Below, piece after piece: positions 22,807 through 30,398 of a stretch of 64,000 nucleotides of DNA. This stretch comes from Draconibacterium mangrovi (GTDB lineage: Bacteria; Bacteroidota; Bacteroidia; Bacteroidales; Prolixibacteraceae): positions 124,001-188,000 of the forward strand of contig NZ_JAAAGB010000006.1 of NCBI RefSeq assembly GCF_010586825.1, written 5' to 3'. Position numbers and translations under genes: made by a program. The notes under the pieces are model-generated. The model had not been told where the DNA came from. It made no database searches and saw only the letters and a list, made by a program, of their open reading frames with translations. How positions within the stretch are numbered: the stretch's first letter is position 1; every line of letters starts with the position of its first letter.

Positions 22807-23775
22807 ATGAAAAAGTTAGTAGTATTTGTGTTGATGATGGGAATTATTTTTCCGGTATTGGCACAGCAGTCTCAGAGCCTGTTTGAGCAGTTAACAGAAA
22901 AATATGCCAACCAGGATGGTTTTAGCGCCAGCATGTTAAGCAGCGATATGTTCGATCTGTACCTGAAAAAGAAAAATATAGATGAAAACTCGGAACTGGC
23001 AGAAGCGCTGGAAAGTTTGGATAATATTTTGGTGATTAGCCAAAGTCGGTTTGGAGTTGAGCCCGGTGACTTTTTTGGTGATGATAAGCCGGCAAAAAAA
23101 GAAAAATCAGAAGAGGCGGAATTATTCGGGGACATAGTAAAACATTACAAACAAAATGGTTATACGCTGCTGAAAACAGAAAAGCGTATGGGCGAAGAGG
23201 TTAAGGTGTATCTTCAACGAAATGATGGATTAGTAACGGCACTTGCTTTAATTACCAATTCAAGTAGATCAACCAGTTTGGTAGAACTGGTTGGCGATAT
23301 TGACCTGGCAACAGTGGCCGACCTGAATAAAGCTTTAAATCTGCGCGGATTAGAAAATCTGTATAAAATCGATAATTCGGCACCAGGTTACTTTGCAGGG
23401 CCGGGGAACTTTCCGGGATTTGAATTTGATGAGGCCAGACTCGCCGAAATTGAAGCCCGGGCACGTGAAATGGCCGAAAAAGCAAGCCTGTCTGAAGAAC
23501 AAATAGCCAAAATTGAGCAGCAGGCGCAAATGCAATTCGAGAAGCAAAGGGAAATGGCAGAGAAGCAGCGTGAACTGGCCGAAAAGTACGGCCGGCAACC
23601 AATCTTCTTAACCACACCGGGTGACACCTCTACGGTTTATTACATCGATGGTAAAAAGGTAAAAAGCGACAAGGTGAAGGAATTATTAAAAAATAATGAG
23701 GTTGAGCGAATAGAGAAAACCAACGAAGACGGGAAAACAGTAATTAAGATAGAAACAAAAAAGGCGCTCGAATAA
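22807..23775 (+). CDS. secreted DUF4252 protein with C-terminal coiled coil
   Basis: A 322-residue protein with a signal peptide (cleavage near AQQ at 21) and a DUF4252-like domain (about 30-180, with DNILVISQSR and a VYLQRNDGLVTALALIT strand pair). A strongly charged helical stretch (about 205-260, repeats of EKQREMAEKQRELAEK type) follows, then a C-terminal segment with IDGKKVKSDKVKELLKNN. DUF4252 proteins are frequent third members of ECF sigma/anti-sigma units in this phylum; their function is unknown. It is likely periplasmic. A hairpin overlapping its stop codon terminates the operon. The coiled-coil extension makes it longer than the plain DUF4252 proteins I remember (about 170-180). 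Confidence 0.78.
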   Translation: MKKLVVFVLMMGIIFPVLAQQSQSLFEQLTEKYANQDGFSASMLSSDMFDLYLKKKNIDENSELAEALESLDNILVISQSRFGVEPGDFFGDDKPAKKEKSEEAELFGDIVKHYKQNGYTLLKTEKRMGEEVKVYLQRNDGLVTALALITNSSRSTSLVELVGDIDLATVADLNKALNLRGLENLYKIDNSAPGYFAGPGNFPGFEFDEARLAEIEARAREMAEKASLSEEQIAKIEQQAQMQFEKQREMAEKQRELAEKYGRQPIFLTTPGDTSTVYYIDGKKVKSDKVKELLKNNEVERIEKTNEDGKTVIKIETKKALE

Positions 23776-23788
23776 GCGCCTTTTCTTT
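23759..23788. terminator. bidirectional terminator between the DUF4252 gene and mscS
   Basis: AAAAGGCGC (23759-23767), loop TCGAATAA, GCGCCTTTT (23776-23784). The loop contains the DUF4252 stop codon. A-runs and T-runs flank both sides, suiting both convergent genes. Confidence 0.8.
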
Positions 23789-23800
23789 GTTGTATAATTT

Positions 23801-24616
23801 TTATTTCTGCAGGTGAACATCCATTTGCGGGAAAGGAATATTGAGACCTTCTTTCTCGAAGGTTTTATACACTTTCTCGGTAAGATCGAAGTAAATTCCC
23901 CAGTAATTGGCGGCTTCGGCCCAAACCCGGACAACTAAATTTACCGAGCTGTCAGCCAGTTCGCTAACCGCAATAAACGGTTCGGCCGGGTCATTTATAA
24001 TTCTTTCGTCAGCTTTTATCAGTCTCATTAATACTTCTTTGGCCTTGTCAACATCATCGCCGTATGCAATGCCAAAAGTAAAATCTACACGGCGTTTAGC
24101 TTCGGTAGAGAAATTGGTCATCGATCCGGTAGATAATCCGCCGTTTGGTATAATAATGGTTTTGTTATCGGGTGTTTTCAGTATCGTATTAAAGATCTGG
24201 ATTTCGCTCACAGTTCCCGAATGTCCCTGGGCACTTATGTAGTTTCCAACTTTAAATGGTTTGAAAATAAGTATCATTACTCCTCCTGCAAAATTTGATA
24301 AAGTGCCCGAGAACGCCATACCAATGGCCAATCCGGCAGCACCAAGAATTGCAATGAAAGAGGTCATCTGAACACCCATCATTCCAACAACAGCGATCCA
24401 AAGCATGGCTTTTAAGCCAATCCCGATAAGGCTGTTTAGAAAGCCGCGAAGAGAAGGATCTACATTTTGTTTTTCAAAACGGCTACGAATCGCTTTTCTA
24501 AGAATAGAGATAATCCATAAACCAACTATAAGCGTGACGATTGCCCCTATTAATTTGGGTCCATAGAACATTACTAAGTCGTAAATTTGTTCTGATAATT
24601 TGTTTACTTCTTCCAT
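23801..24616 (-). CDS. small-conductance mechanosensitive channel, MscS family
   Basis: A 271-residue channel opening under membrane tension to release osmolytes. Three helices are visible in the first 120 residues. The pore helix is Gly/Ala-rich (AILGAAGLAIGMAFSGTLSNFAGG), followed by the conserved IFKPFKVGNYI bend and the cytoplasmic beta domain with GTVSEIQIFNTIL and IIPNGGLSTGSMTNFS. Length fits a minimal MscS (about 280). It is transcribed alone, with a terminator on both sides. Confidence 0.92.
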   Translation of the reverse strand: MEEVNKLSEQIYDLVMFYGPKLIGAIVTLIVGLWIISILRKAIRSRFEKQNVDPSLRGFLNSLIGIGLKAMLWIAVVGMMGVQMTSFIAILGAAGLAIGMAFSGTLSNFAGGVMILIFKPFKVGNYISAQGHSGTVSEIQIFNTILKTPDNKTIIIPNGGLSTGSMTNFSTEAKRRVDFTFGIAYGDDVDKAKEVLMRLIKADERIINDPAEPFIAVSELADSSVNLVVRVWAEAANYWGIYFDLTEKVYKTFEKEGLNIPFPQMDVHLQK

Positions 24617-24674
24617 TTTGTTTGGTTATTTAAATTTTGTATAAGATACAAACTTTCATCTGAAAAGTTCAAAT

Positions 24675-24709
24675 AAAAAAGGGACTCAAATCTGTTGAAT
24701 CCCTTTTTT
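24675..24709 (-). terminator. terminator downstream of the carrier-protein-like gene
   Basis: AAAAAAGGGACTCAA (24675-24689) and TTGAATCCCTTTTTT (24695-24709) form a 15-bp stem with one mismatch. On the minus strand it ends in a T-tract after the 88-residue gene. Confidence 0.85.
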
Positions 24710-24730
24710 GCTCATTTCTGTTTCTACTGT

Positions 24731-24997
24731 TTAATTTCTCGAATAAACCAATTCTCCACGTAAGTACAGAAGCGTATCGTTAACATTCGAAAAACTATTT
24801 AGCTCCTCATCGTTAATCCGAATGTTAAAGACGCGCTCTAAATAGTGAATAAAAATTGTCCAATCAATGTTGTCGAAATTCAGATCCTCATAAAACGAGG
24901 CGGTTAAACAAATGTTATCTCTGGTAACACCCGTTTTACGCAATACCCGGTAGAGGTTTCTTCGTAGCGACTTTTCTGTAACTGTTTCTGTCTCCAT
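24731..24997 (-). CDS. acyl-carrier-protein-like protein lacking the phosphopantetheine serine
   Basis: An 88-residue protein with the length, acidic character and helix pattern of an acyl carrier protein. ACP landmarks align well: SFYEDLNFDNIDWTIFIHYLERVF against the usual D-L-G-x-D-S-L-D...E-x-x-F, then NIRINDEELNSFSNVNDTLLYL against the ...I-P-D-E-E...V-x-D...Y-I block. The serine that carries 4'-phosphopantetheine is replaced by Asn43 (D42-N43-I44-D45). It therefore should not be chargeable, unless modification occurs elsewhere. It stands alone, with its own terminator and no fatty acid or polyketide genes nearby. A structural or regulatory partner role is possible; function unknown. Confidence 0.65.
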   Translation of the reverse strand: METETVTEKSLRRNLYRVLRKTGVTRDNICLTASFYEDLNFDNIDWTIFIHYLERVFNIRINDEELNSFSNVNDTLLYLRGELVYSRN

Positions 24998-25142
24998 TGT
25001 TATTGTTTAAAATTCGAACAAATGAATTTACGGGTCAAATATATAAATTATCAATGAGTTCGTAATACTTTATGGCTAACAATCTGCATTATAACCATTG
25101 TTTTACATTCATACCGACACAAAAAACCGGAGAAGGTTGCAA

Positions 25143-25682
25143 CTATTCTTCAATTTCGTGTTTGAGCTTGCTGAAAATTTTAAGATTTACATAACCGGTG
25201 TTGTGGTGTTCTCCCTGGCGTTCAGTGCCTTCGTAAACAAATCCAAGTTTTTGTGGAATTTTCTCACTCTGTAAATTTTCTTCCGCCACTTTAATCTGTA
25301 TGCGGTTCATTTTTTGTTTCTGAAAAGCAAAACGAACGAGTTTCTCAACGCAGGAGGTTATAATTCCTTTTCCCTGCATTTTTTCGGCCAGCCAATAGCC
25401 GAGTTCGGTTTTCCGGTTTACCCAATCGGTGTCTTTAAAACCTATCAATCCGGCAAATTCTTCATTGTACCAAATGGTGTAAATCAAATCGCTTTTATTG
25501 CCGCTTTGAGTAATGCTGTCAATAAATGCCTGCGTGTCCTCAACTTTGCGGGTGTACTGAACGAACGGGAGCCATTTTTTCAGGTATTCACGATCGCGGT
25601 CAATGGTTTGAAAAACAATTTCTGCCATCGACGAATTAATCAGTTCGAGCCTGATTTTATGGTTTACCCTAATGTGTTCCAT
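25143..25682 (-). CDS. GNAT acetyltransferase, RimJ/RimL type
   Basis: A 179-residue N-acetyltransferase using acetyl-CoA. The fold is recognised from the order of motifs: WLPFVQYTRKVEDTQAFI near the N-terminus, FAGLIGFKDTDW, ELGYWLAEKMQGKGIITSCVEKLVRFAF (with the QGKGI pyrophosphate loop, related to Q/R-x-x-G-x-G/A), and IQIKVAEENLQSEKIPQKLGFVYEGTER. The IRVNHKIRLELI start is that of RimL-like proteins, which acetylate ribosomal protein or small-molecule amines. The actual substrate is unknown. Its start overlaps the end of the upstream lipoprotein gene by 14 bases, so they are one transcription unit. Confidence 0.85.
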   Translation of the reverse strand: MEHIRVNHKIRLELINSSMAEIVFQTIDRDREYLKKWLPFVQYTRKVEDTQAFIDSITQSGNKSDLIYTIWYNEEFAGLIGFKDTDWVNRKTELGYWLAEKMQGKGIITSCVEKLVRFAFQKQKMNRIQIKVAEENLQSEKIPQKLGFVYEGTERQGEHHNTGYVNLKIFSKLKHEIEE

Positions 25683-26571
25683 CGTTGAGTTTATTTAAAT
25701 CGAACAGAAAAACCTGCTGATTGTGACTTCTTGTTTTTTCGCACGAAACCAAAATGCTGTCGTTGTTTAAGAAGCAGATACCTTCGGTTTGGGCGCCGTC
25801 AATTCCTTCCAGTTTTATATGCCTGCTTTTTCCTTCAAAAAATTGGTCTCCCGGAAAGTCGGAAAACAACCAGATAAACGAGCGGTAATTTTCGTAACCC
25901 ACCAGTGCCAATGTTTTATTATCGGGGCTAATATCGGCTCCGGTTACCAAGCATTTTACATTAAACGTATCGGTAGGGGTTATTTCGTATTCGCCCTTTT
26001 TCGTGGGCAACTCGTATTGCCAGGTAGTCCCGTCGCGCCAGTTTTTGCTAAAAAGGTAGAGTTTGTTTTTAAAAGCCACCATCGCCTCGCAATCGTAGGG
26101 CGTGGTTTTATCTAAAAAAGAGAAACGATCCTGTAGTGCATATTTAATTTTAATTTCTTTTACATCAACTTTTTGTTCTTCCTTGTCCGAAATGTCCTTT
26201 TTGTCGATCTTGTAAATGAGCAGATTGTTGCGGTTGCCCAGGTTGTTCCCAAAATCACCGATAAAAATCTTTTCATCGGTTTGTGTTATCGATTCCCAGT
26301 CCCTGTTTTTGGCGTTATCGAGCTCAATTTCGTACTTTATCTTCCCCGATTTATTAAAACCATACAGCTCGTTTTTGCCACCGCTGTCGTTAAATCCCCA
26401 AAAATGATCGTTGAAAATCATCAATCCCGATATCTCGTTTAATTTATCTGCAATATCAGGAATATATTTTTCGGCCTGCAATTGTACAATTGGGTTGTCT
26501 GTCTTCTTTTCGGGGCTTGAACAGGAAAAAAACACGAACATTAAAAGAAGGCAGGAGTGAATGTTTATCAT
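25669..26571 (-). CDS. lipoprotein, probable beta-propeller of unknown function
   Basis: Start set at ATG 26571 (MINIHSCLLLMFVFFSCSSPEKK), which gives a clean lipoprotein signal with the lipid cysteine in FFSC. The 300-residue product has repeated strand-turn segments: GFNDSGGKNELYGFN, IFIGDFGNNLGNRNNLLIYKI, YDCEAMVAFKNKLYLFSKNW, ADISPDNKTLALVGYENY and TEGICFLNNDSILVSCE. These look like blades of a six- or seven-bladed propeller, as in SdiA-regulated or phytase-like proteins. No catalytic residue can be pinpointed. It is translationally coupled to the acetyltransferase gene downstream. Confidence 0.65.
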   Translation of the reverse strand: MINIHSCLLLMFVFFSCSSPEKKTDNPIVQLQAEKYIPDIADKLNEISGLMIFNDHFWGFNDSGGKNELYGFNKSGKIKYEIELDNAKNRDWESITQTDEKIFIGDFGNNLGNRNNLLIYKIDKKDISDKEEQKVDVKEIKIKYALQDRFSFLDKTTPYDCEAMVAFKNKLYLFSKNWRDGTTWQYELPTKKGEYEITPTDTFNVKCLVTGADISPDNKTLALVGYENYRSFIWLFSDFPGDQFFEGKSRHIKLEGIDGAQTEGICFLNNDSILVSCEKTRSHNQQVFLFDLNKLNDGTH

Positions 26572-26717
26572 CTTTTTATCTTTACGGGAATTTTGTAATG
26601 TTAAAATAAGAAAATTATATAGGAATGAAGAAACGAGCATGTAAGAATTTGACACATTGGAAGAGGATTATAAGCAAGTTCCCTGAGTTACCATTGAGAA
26701 TTGACAATAGTAAACGA

Positions 26718-27536
26718 ATGAAATTAATTGTTTTAATATTAATTGCTTTTGTAGGCGCAGGAATTTCGTGCAGCAATGCCAAACAGAGCAACGAACAAGA
26801 CCTTGTTGTTATTTCAACAGATTTTGGCGAAATAAAATTGAAATTATACGACGATACGCCGGAGCACAAACAGAATTTTCTAAAACTGATTGACGAAGGT
26901 TATTACGATGGATTGCTTTTTCATCGGGTAATGGAGAATTTTATGATACAGGGAGGCGATCCCGACTCGAAAGATGCAGCGCCCGGCAAACGTTTGGGAG
27001 GTGGAAATCCGGGATATACTATTCCGGCAGAAATCCTTCCGCAGCATTTTCATAAAAAAGGAGTTTTGGCAGCAGCGCGCCGTAGCGGCCCTTCTAATCC
27101 TGAAAAACGATCGAGCGGCTCACAGTTCTACATTGTACATGGCGAAGTTTTTACACCCGGGAAACTCGACACCATGGAAATGATGCTGAACAGCCGCGCC
27201 AAGAATGAATTTATGCAGGAAAAATTTGCCGAAGAAAAACCGAAGTTAGACGAATACCGAAAAAATAACGATCAGGATGGTTTTAATATTTTTGTTGCTG
27301 AACTGCGCGCAGCTGCCGATAGTGCATGGGCTGAGCAACCAAAATTTTCGTTTACCGACGAGCAGCGCGAGGCATACACTACCATTGGCGGCTATCCATC
27401 GTTAGATGGAGATTACACTGTTTTTGGCGAGGTTGTTGAAGGACTGGATGTTTTGGATAAGATAGCGACCGTTGAAACGGATCAGTACGACCGTCCGAAA
27501 ACGGATATAAAAATGGAAATAAAACGCGCAAAATAG
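26718..27536 (+). CDS. cyclophilin-type peptidyl-prolyl isomerase lipoprotein 1
   Basis: Start at ATG 26718 (MKLIVLILIAFVGAGISC), giving a lipoprotein signal with cysteine in AGISC. The 272-residue protein is a cyclophilin: FGEIKLKLYDDTPEHKQNF, GLLFHRVMENFMIQGGDP (with the catalytic FHRV...FMIQGGD block), SGSQFYIVHGE and FGEVVEGLDVLDKIA. A helical insertion of about 60 residues (LDTMEMMLNSRAKNEFMQEK onward) interrupts the fold before the last strands, as in the next gene. It would catalyse proline isomerisation in folding of envelope proteins. First of three consecutive cyclophilin genes, with a three-base gap to the second. Confidence 0.88.
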   Translation: MKLIVLILIAFVGAGISCSNAKQSNEQDLVVISTDFGEIKLKLYDDTPEHKQNFLKLIDEGYYDGLLFHRVMENFMIQGGDPDSKDAAPGKRLGGGNPGYTIPAEILPQHFHKKGVLAAARRSGPSNPEKRSSGSQFYIVHGEVFTPGKLDTMEMMLNSRAKNEFMQEKFAEEKPKLDEYRKNNDQDGFNIFVAELRAAADSAWAEQPKFSFTDEQREAYTTIGGYPSLDGDYTVFGEVVEGLDVLDKIATVETDQYDRPKTDIKMEIKRAK

Positions 27537-27539
27537 CTT

Positions 27540-28349
27540 ATGTTGAGAACCGGATTGTTAATTGTATTTATTTGTTTATTAAGGGTTTCAGTAACTGCAC
27601 AATCGCGTGTTATCGAGATTTCGACGAATTACGGCGATATGCGTTTCCGGCTTTACGACGACACACCAAAACACCAAAAGGCTTTTATCGAGCTGGCCAA
27701 CGAAGGTTATTACGATGGCACTTTGTTTTACCGTGTGATCGAGAATTTTCTGATTCAGGGAGGTTCAAAAAGCTCGCGAAACGCACCTCCGGGAAAACGT
27801 ATTGGTTATGGCGATCCGGATAAAACCGTTGACGACGAAATTCTGAAGCACTATTTTCATAAAAAGGGATCGCTTTGTGCACCCCGCCAGCCCGATGAGG
27901 TAAACCCGTTTAAACAGTCGGATATTTCGCAGTTTTTTATTGTAAAAGGGAGCGTGCATACCAGCGGCGCTTTGGATACCATGGAAATGGCGGTGAATGT
28001 TCCTATCCGAAAAAAAATTGTGGAGAAGTATATGACACCTGAAGTTCGGGAGCAGCTGAAACAGTTGAAAGAAGAGAAAAAGGTGAAAGAATTCCGGGAA
28101 TTAGCCGGCGAAATAAAAGACGACATTGAAACCGATTATAATCTGGATCCCAATACGCTTGAATTCTCTGAAGCGCAGCGCGAAGCGTATACTACCGTTG
28201 GTGGTTATCCGGAGCTGGACGGTAAATACACGATTTTTGGCGAGTGCATTTCGGGTTTCGATGTAATTGATAAAATTGCAGCCCTAAAAACCGACAGCAA
28301 TAATCGGCCGTATAACGATGTGAAAATCAAAGTGAGTGTGATTAAGTAG
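27540..28349 (+). CDS. cyclophilin-type peptidyl-prolyl isomerase 2
   Basis: A 269-residue secreted cyclophilin with signal peptide MLRTGLLIVFICLLRVSVTAQS. Family blocks are YGDMRFRLYDDTPKHQKAF, GTLFYRVIENFLIQGGS, ISQFFIVKGSV and FGECISGFDVIDKIAAL. The catalytic arginine of the F-H-R-V block is retained (FYRV here), with His changed to Tyr. It shares with its neighbour the long charged insertion after LDTMEMAVN, so the two are clearly duplicates. No lipobox is seen, so it is probably soluble in the periplasm. It lies four bases before the third cyclophilin gene. Confidence 0.87.
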   Translation: MLRTGLLIVFICLLRVSVTAQSRVIEISTNYGDMRFRLYDDTPKHQKAFIELANEGYYDGTLFYRVIENFLIQGGSKSSRNAPPGKRIGYGDPDKTVDDEILKHYFHKKGSLCAPRQPDEVNPFKQSDISQFFIVKGSVHTSGALDTMEMAVNVPIRKKIVEKYMTPEVREQLKQLKEEKKVKEFRELAGEIKDDIETDYNLDPNTLEFSEAQREAYTTVGGYPELDGKYTIFGECISGFDVIDKIAALKTDSNNRPYNDVKIKVSVIK

Positions 28350-28353
28350 TGTT

Positions 28354-29691
28354 ATGGCGAAACAAATTCTTTTCATATTACTGGCAGTTGTTTTTTTGAG
28401 TTCCTGTGGAAAGAAAGAAAAAAAGCAAACAACGCAGCAGGAGGAAACAAAAGCCAACCCAGACGCTGCTGCGGATGAACAACAGGATATCTGGAATGAA
28501 TTAATGCGGTCGATTGCCAAAATAGATTCGTATGACGGGGACCGGATATTGGAATCGGGGCAGGGATTTTTTGTTGGCGAAGATCTGTTGGTTACCAAAT
28601 ATTCCTTGATCAATCAGGCTACCAATGTTAAGGTTCAGCCGTTTGATGAGAATAAGAAATACACCGCACGCAGTTTTGTGGCTTTCGATCGTATAAACGA
28701 CCTGATTATTTTAAAGGTGGACAGCATTAGCCGCGAACCCATTGAGTTGCACACAGACACCTTGCCCAATTTTGCCAAATCGTTTTATGTGGCACCAAAA
28801 ACAGGGAAAACCCTGCAACTTTTTACGGGAAAAGTTATAAACCTTGCCAGTATCAGGGGAACGAGGTTGTTCCGTATTACCAATAATATTCGGACATCGC
28901 AGTTTGGAGCCCCAATTTTTGTATCAACAGGAAAAGCGATTGGCGTGGCTTATTCCGGAACGGTTAATTTCGAATTGCAGAGTTTTGCCATCCCATCTGA
29001 ATTTATCGCAGCCATGCTCAGAAAGAAAAACGATACACCCGAGCCGTTGGAGATGCTAAAAAATACTTCGAACGAAAAGGTTGCTGCCGAAAACCGCAAA
29101 ATTAAGGGCCTTGTTATGGAAACCGATTACGGCGACATTACCATAAAACTCTTTAACGAAACACCCGAGTACCGCGATAATTTTATCCGTCTGGCCAGAG
29201 AACATTATTTTGATAGTTTGTTGATTCACCGTGTAATTGCAGACTTCGGAATACAGAGTGGTGCTGCCGATACCCGCTATGCAGTGCCCGGTGCAAATGT
29301 GGGGTGGAAAGGTCCCGGTTACACTATCCCGGCGCATATTGTTCCCGGTTTGTATCATAAACGCGGAATGATCGGGTCGCCACGAAAACCGGATACCGAA
29401 AATGAACGACAACGTTCTGATGGATCGCAGTTTTACATCGTTTCGGGGCGAAAATATTTTGATAAGGGTTTGGACGATTTGGAGGAAGTCAATAATTACA
29501 AGTTCTCGGCCGAGCAGCGACAGGTTTATAAGACCATAGGTGGCGCACCTCATCTCGATGGCAGTTACACCATTTTTGGGCAGGTAACTTCAGGAATGGA
29601 TGTGGTGGATAAAATAGTTCAGGTGGAAACCGACAGGCGTTGGCGGCCGATTGAAGATATTCGGATAAAACGGGTTCGCATCTTAAAATAG
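28354..29691 (+). CDS. lipoprotein fusing a degenerate HtrA-like domain to a cyclophilin
   Basis: A 445-residue lipoprotein (lipobox LSSC at 16-19). Residues about 50-230 follow the trypsin/HtrA fold: SGQGFFVGEDLLVTKYSLI, AFDRINDLIILKVD and RTSQFGAPIFVSTGKAIGVAYS. The catalytic His position reads S (K-Y-S-L-I against N-x-H-x-I), and the serine site GNSGGP reads SQFGAP. Only the Asp seems kept, so the protease half is probably dead. Residues about 250-445 are a cyclophilin (YGDITIKLFNETPEYRDNF, LLIHRVIADFGIQSG, SDGSQFYIVSG, FGQVTSGMDVVDKI). A binding-only domain joined to a prolyl isomerase would suit a chaperone-like role. Last of the three-gene unit; its end overlaps the convergent HAD gene by 9 bases. 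Confidence 0.8.
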   Translation: MAKQILFILLAVVFLSSCGKKEKKQTTQQEETKANPDAAADEQQDIWNELMRSIAKIDSYDGDRILESGQGFFVGEDLLVTKYSLINQATNVKVQPFDENKKYTARSFVAFDRINDLIILKVDSISREPIELHTDTLPNFAKSFYVAPKTGKTLQLFTGKVINLASIRGTRLFRITNNIRTSQFGAPIFVSTGKAIGVAYSGTVNFELQSFAIPSEFIAAMLRKKNDTPEPLEMLKNTSNEKVAAENRKIKGLVMETDYGDITIKLFNETPEYRDNFIRLAREHYFDSLLIHRVIADFGIQSGAADTRYAVPGANVGWKGPGYTIPAHIVPGLYHKRGMIGSPRKPDTENERQRSDGSQFYIVSGRKYFDKGLDDLEEVNNYKFSAEQRQVYKTIGGAPHLDGSYTIFGQVTSGMDVVDKIVQVETDRRWRPIEDIRIKRVRILK

Positions 29692-30306
29692 CTCAGTCAT
29701 TTCCATGCCATTTTGTAACCAGAAAGTTTTTAATCCTGTTTTTTGCGCGGCATCGATGTTATTTTCCAGATCGTCGATAAACAGTGTTTCTTTCGGATTT
29801 ACTCCCGACAGTGTAATTACCTTTTCATAGGCACTTACTTCCGGTTTGCGGTCGTGAATTTCGTGCGAATAATAAACCGTTTTAAACAGCGATGGGAAAT
29901 CAATGCCGTGTTGCGCTTTAAATTCAGCAAGCAATCGGTCGATATGAATTTGATTGGTATTGCTAAACAAATAAAGGTTGTAATTTCTGCTGAGTTCCTG
30001 CACCTTTTTTACGCGGTGTGCCGGAATGTCGAGGATCATCGCATACCAGGCCTCGTCAATTTGGCGGTCAGTAAGTTGTTCGTTTTTGAGTACTTTTCTT
30101 ACGCCGCTTCTAAATTCGGCAGGCGTAATTTTTCCAACTTCAAGGTTGTAGAAAATCGGGTCGGCATACGCATTTTTGTGATCGAGAACTTCGCCGTCGC
30201 TGCCCAATTGTTGAAAAGCTTTAATCGACGCATCGAAATCAAGGTTTAACAACACGCGCCCCAAATCGAAAATGATATTTTTTATGTTCGTAAGGTCTGC
30301 CTTCAT
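29683..30306 (-). CDS. HAD-superfamily phosphatase, YihX-like
   Basis: A 207-residue cytoplasmic hydrolase. Motif I is FDLGRVLLNLD, with the nucleophile Asp followed by L-G rather than D-x-T, as in the YihX/HAD-IA group. Motif II is LFSNTN, motif III the lysine in HDRKPEVSAYEKV, and motif IV FIDDLENNIDAA. YihX-type enzymes remove phosphate from sugar phosphates such as glucose 1-phosphate. The helical cap (residues 15-95) also fits. It is convergent with the cyclophilin operon and divergent from mtnA. It might be part of methylthioribose metabolism by proximity, but there is no direct evidence for that. Confidence 0.85.
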   Translation of the reverse strand: MKADLTNIKNIIFDLGRVLLNLDFDASIKAFQQLGSDGEVLDHKNAYADPIFYNLEVGKITPAEFRSGVRKVLKNEQLTDRQIDEAWYAMILDIPAHRVKKVQELSRNYNLYLFSNTNQIHIDRLLAEFKAQHGIDFPSLFKTVYYSHEIHDRKPEVSAYEKVITLSGVNPKETLFIDDLENNIDAAQKTGLKTFWLQNGMEMTELF

Positions 30307-30398
30307 TTCTCTAAATTTATTTTACGAAAGTAAGTATTTAGGGAAAATCTTTTTTAACTTCATATTAAACTTTAGAAACTACAGGAAGTTTATCTACA

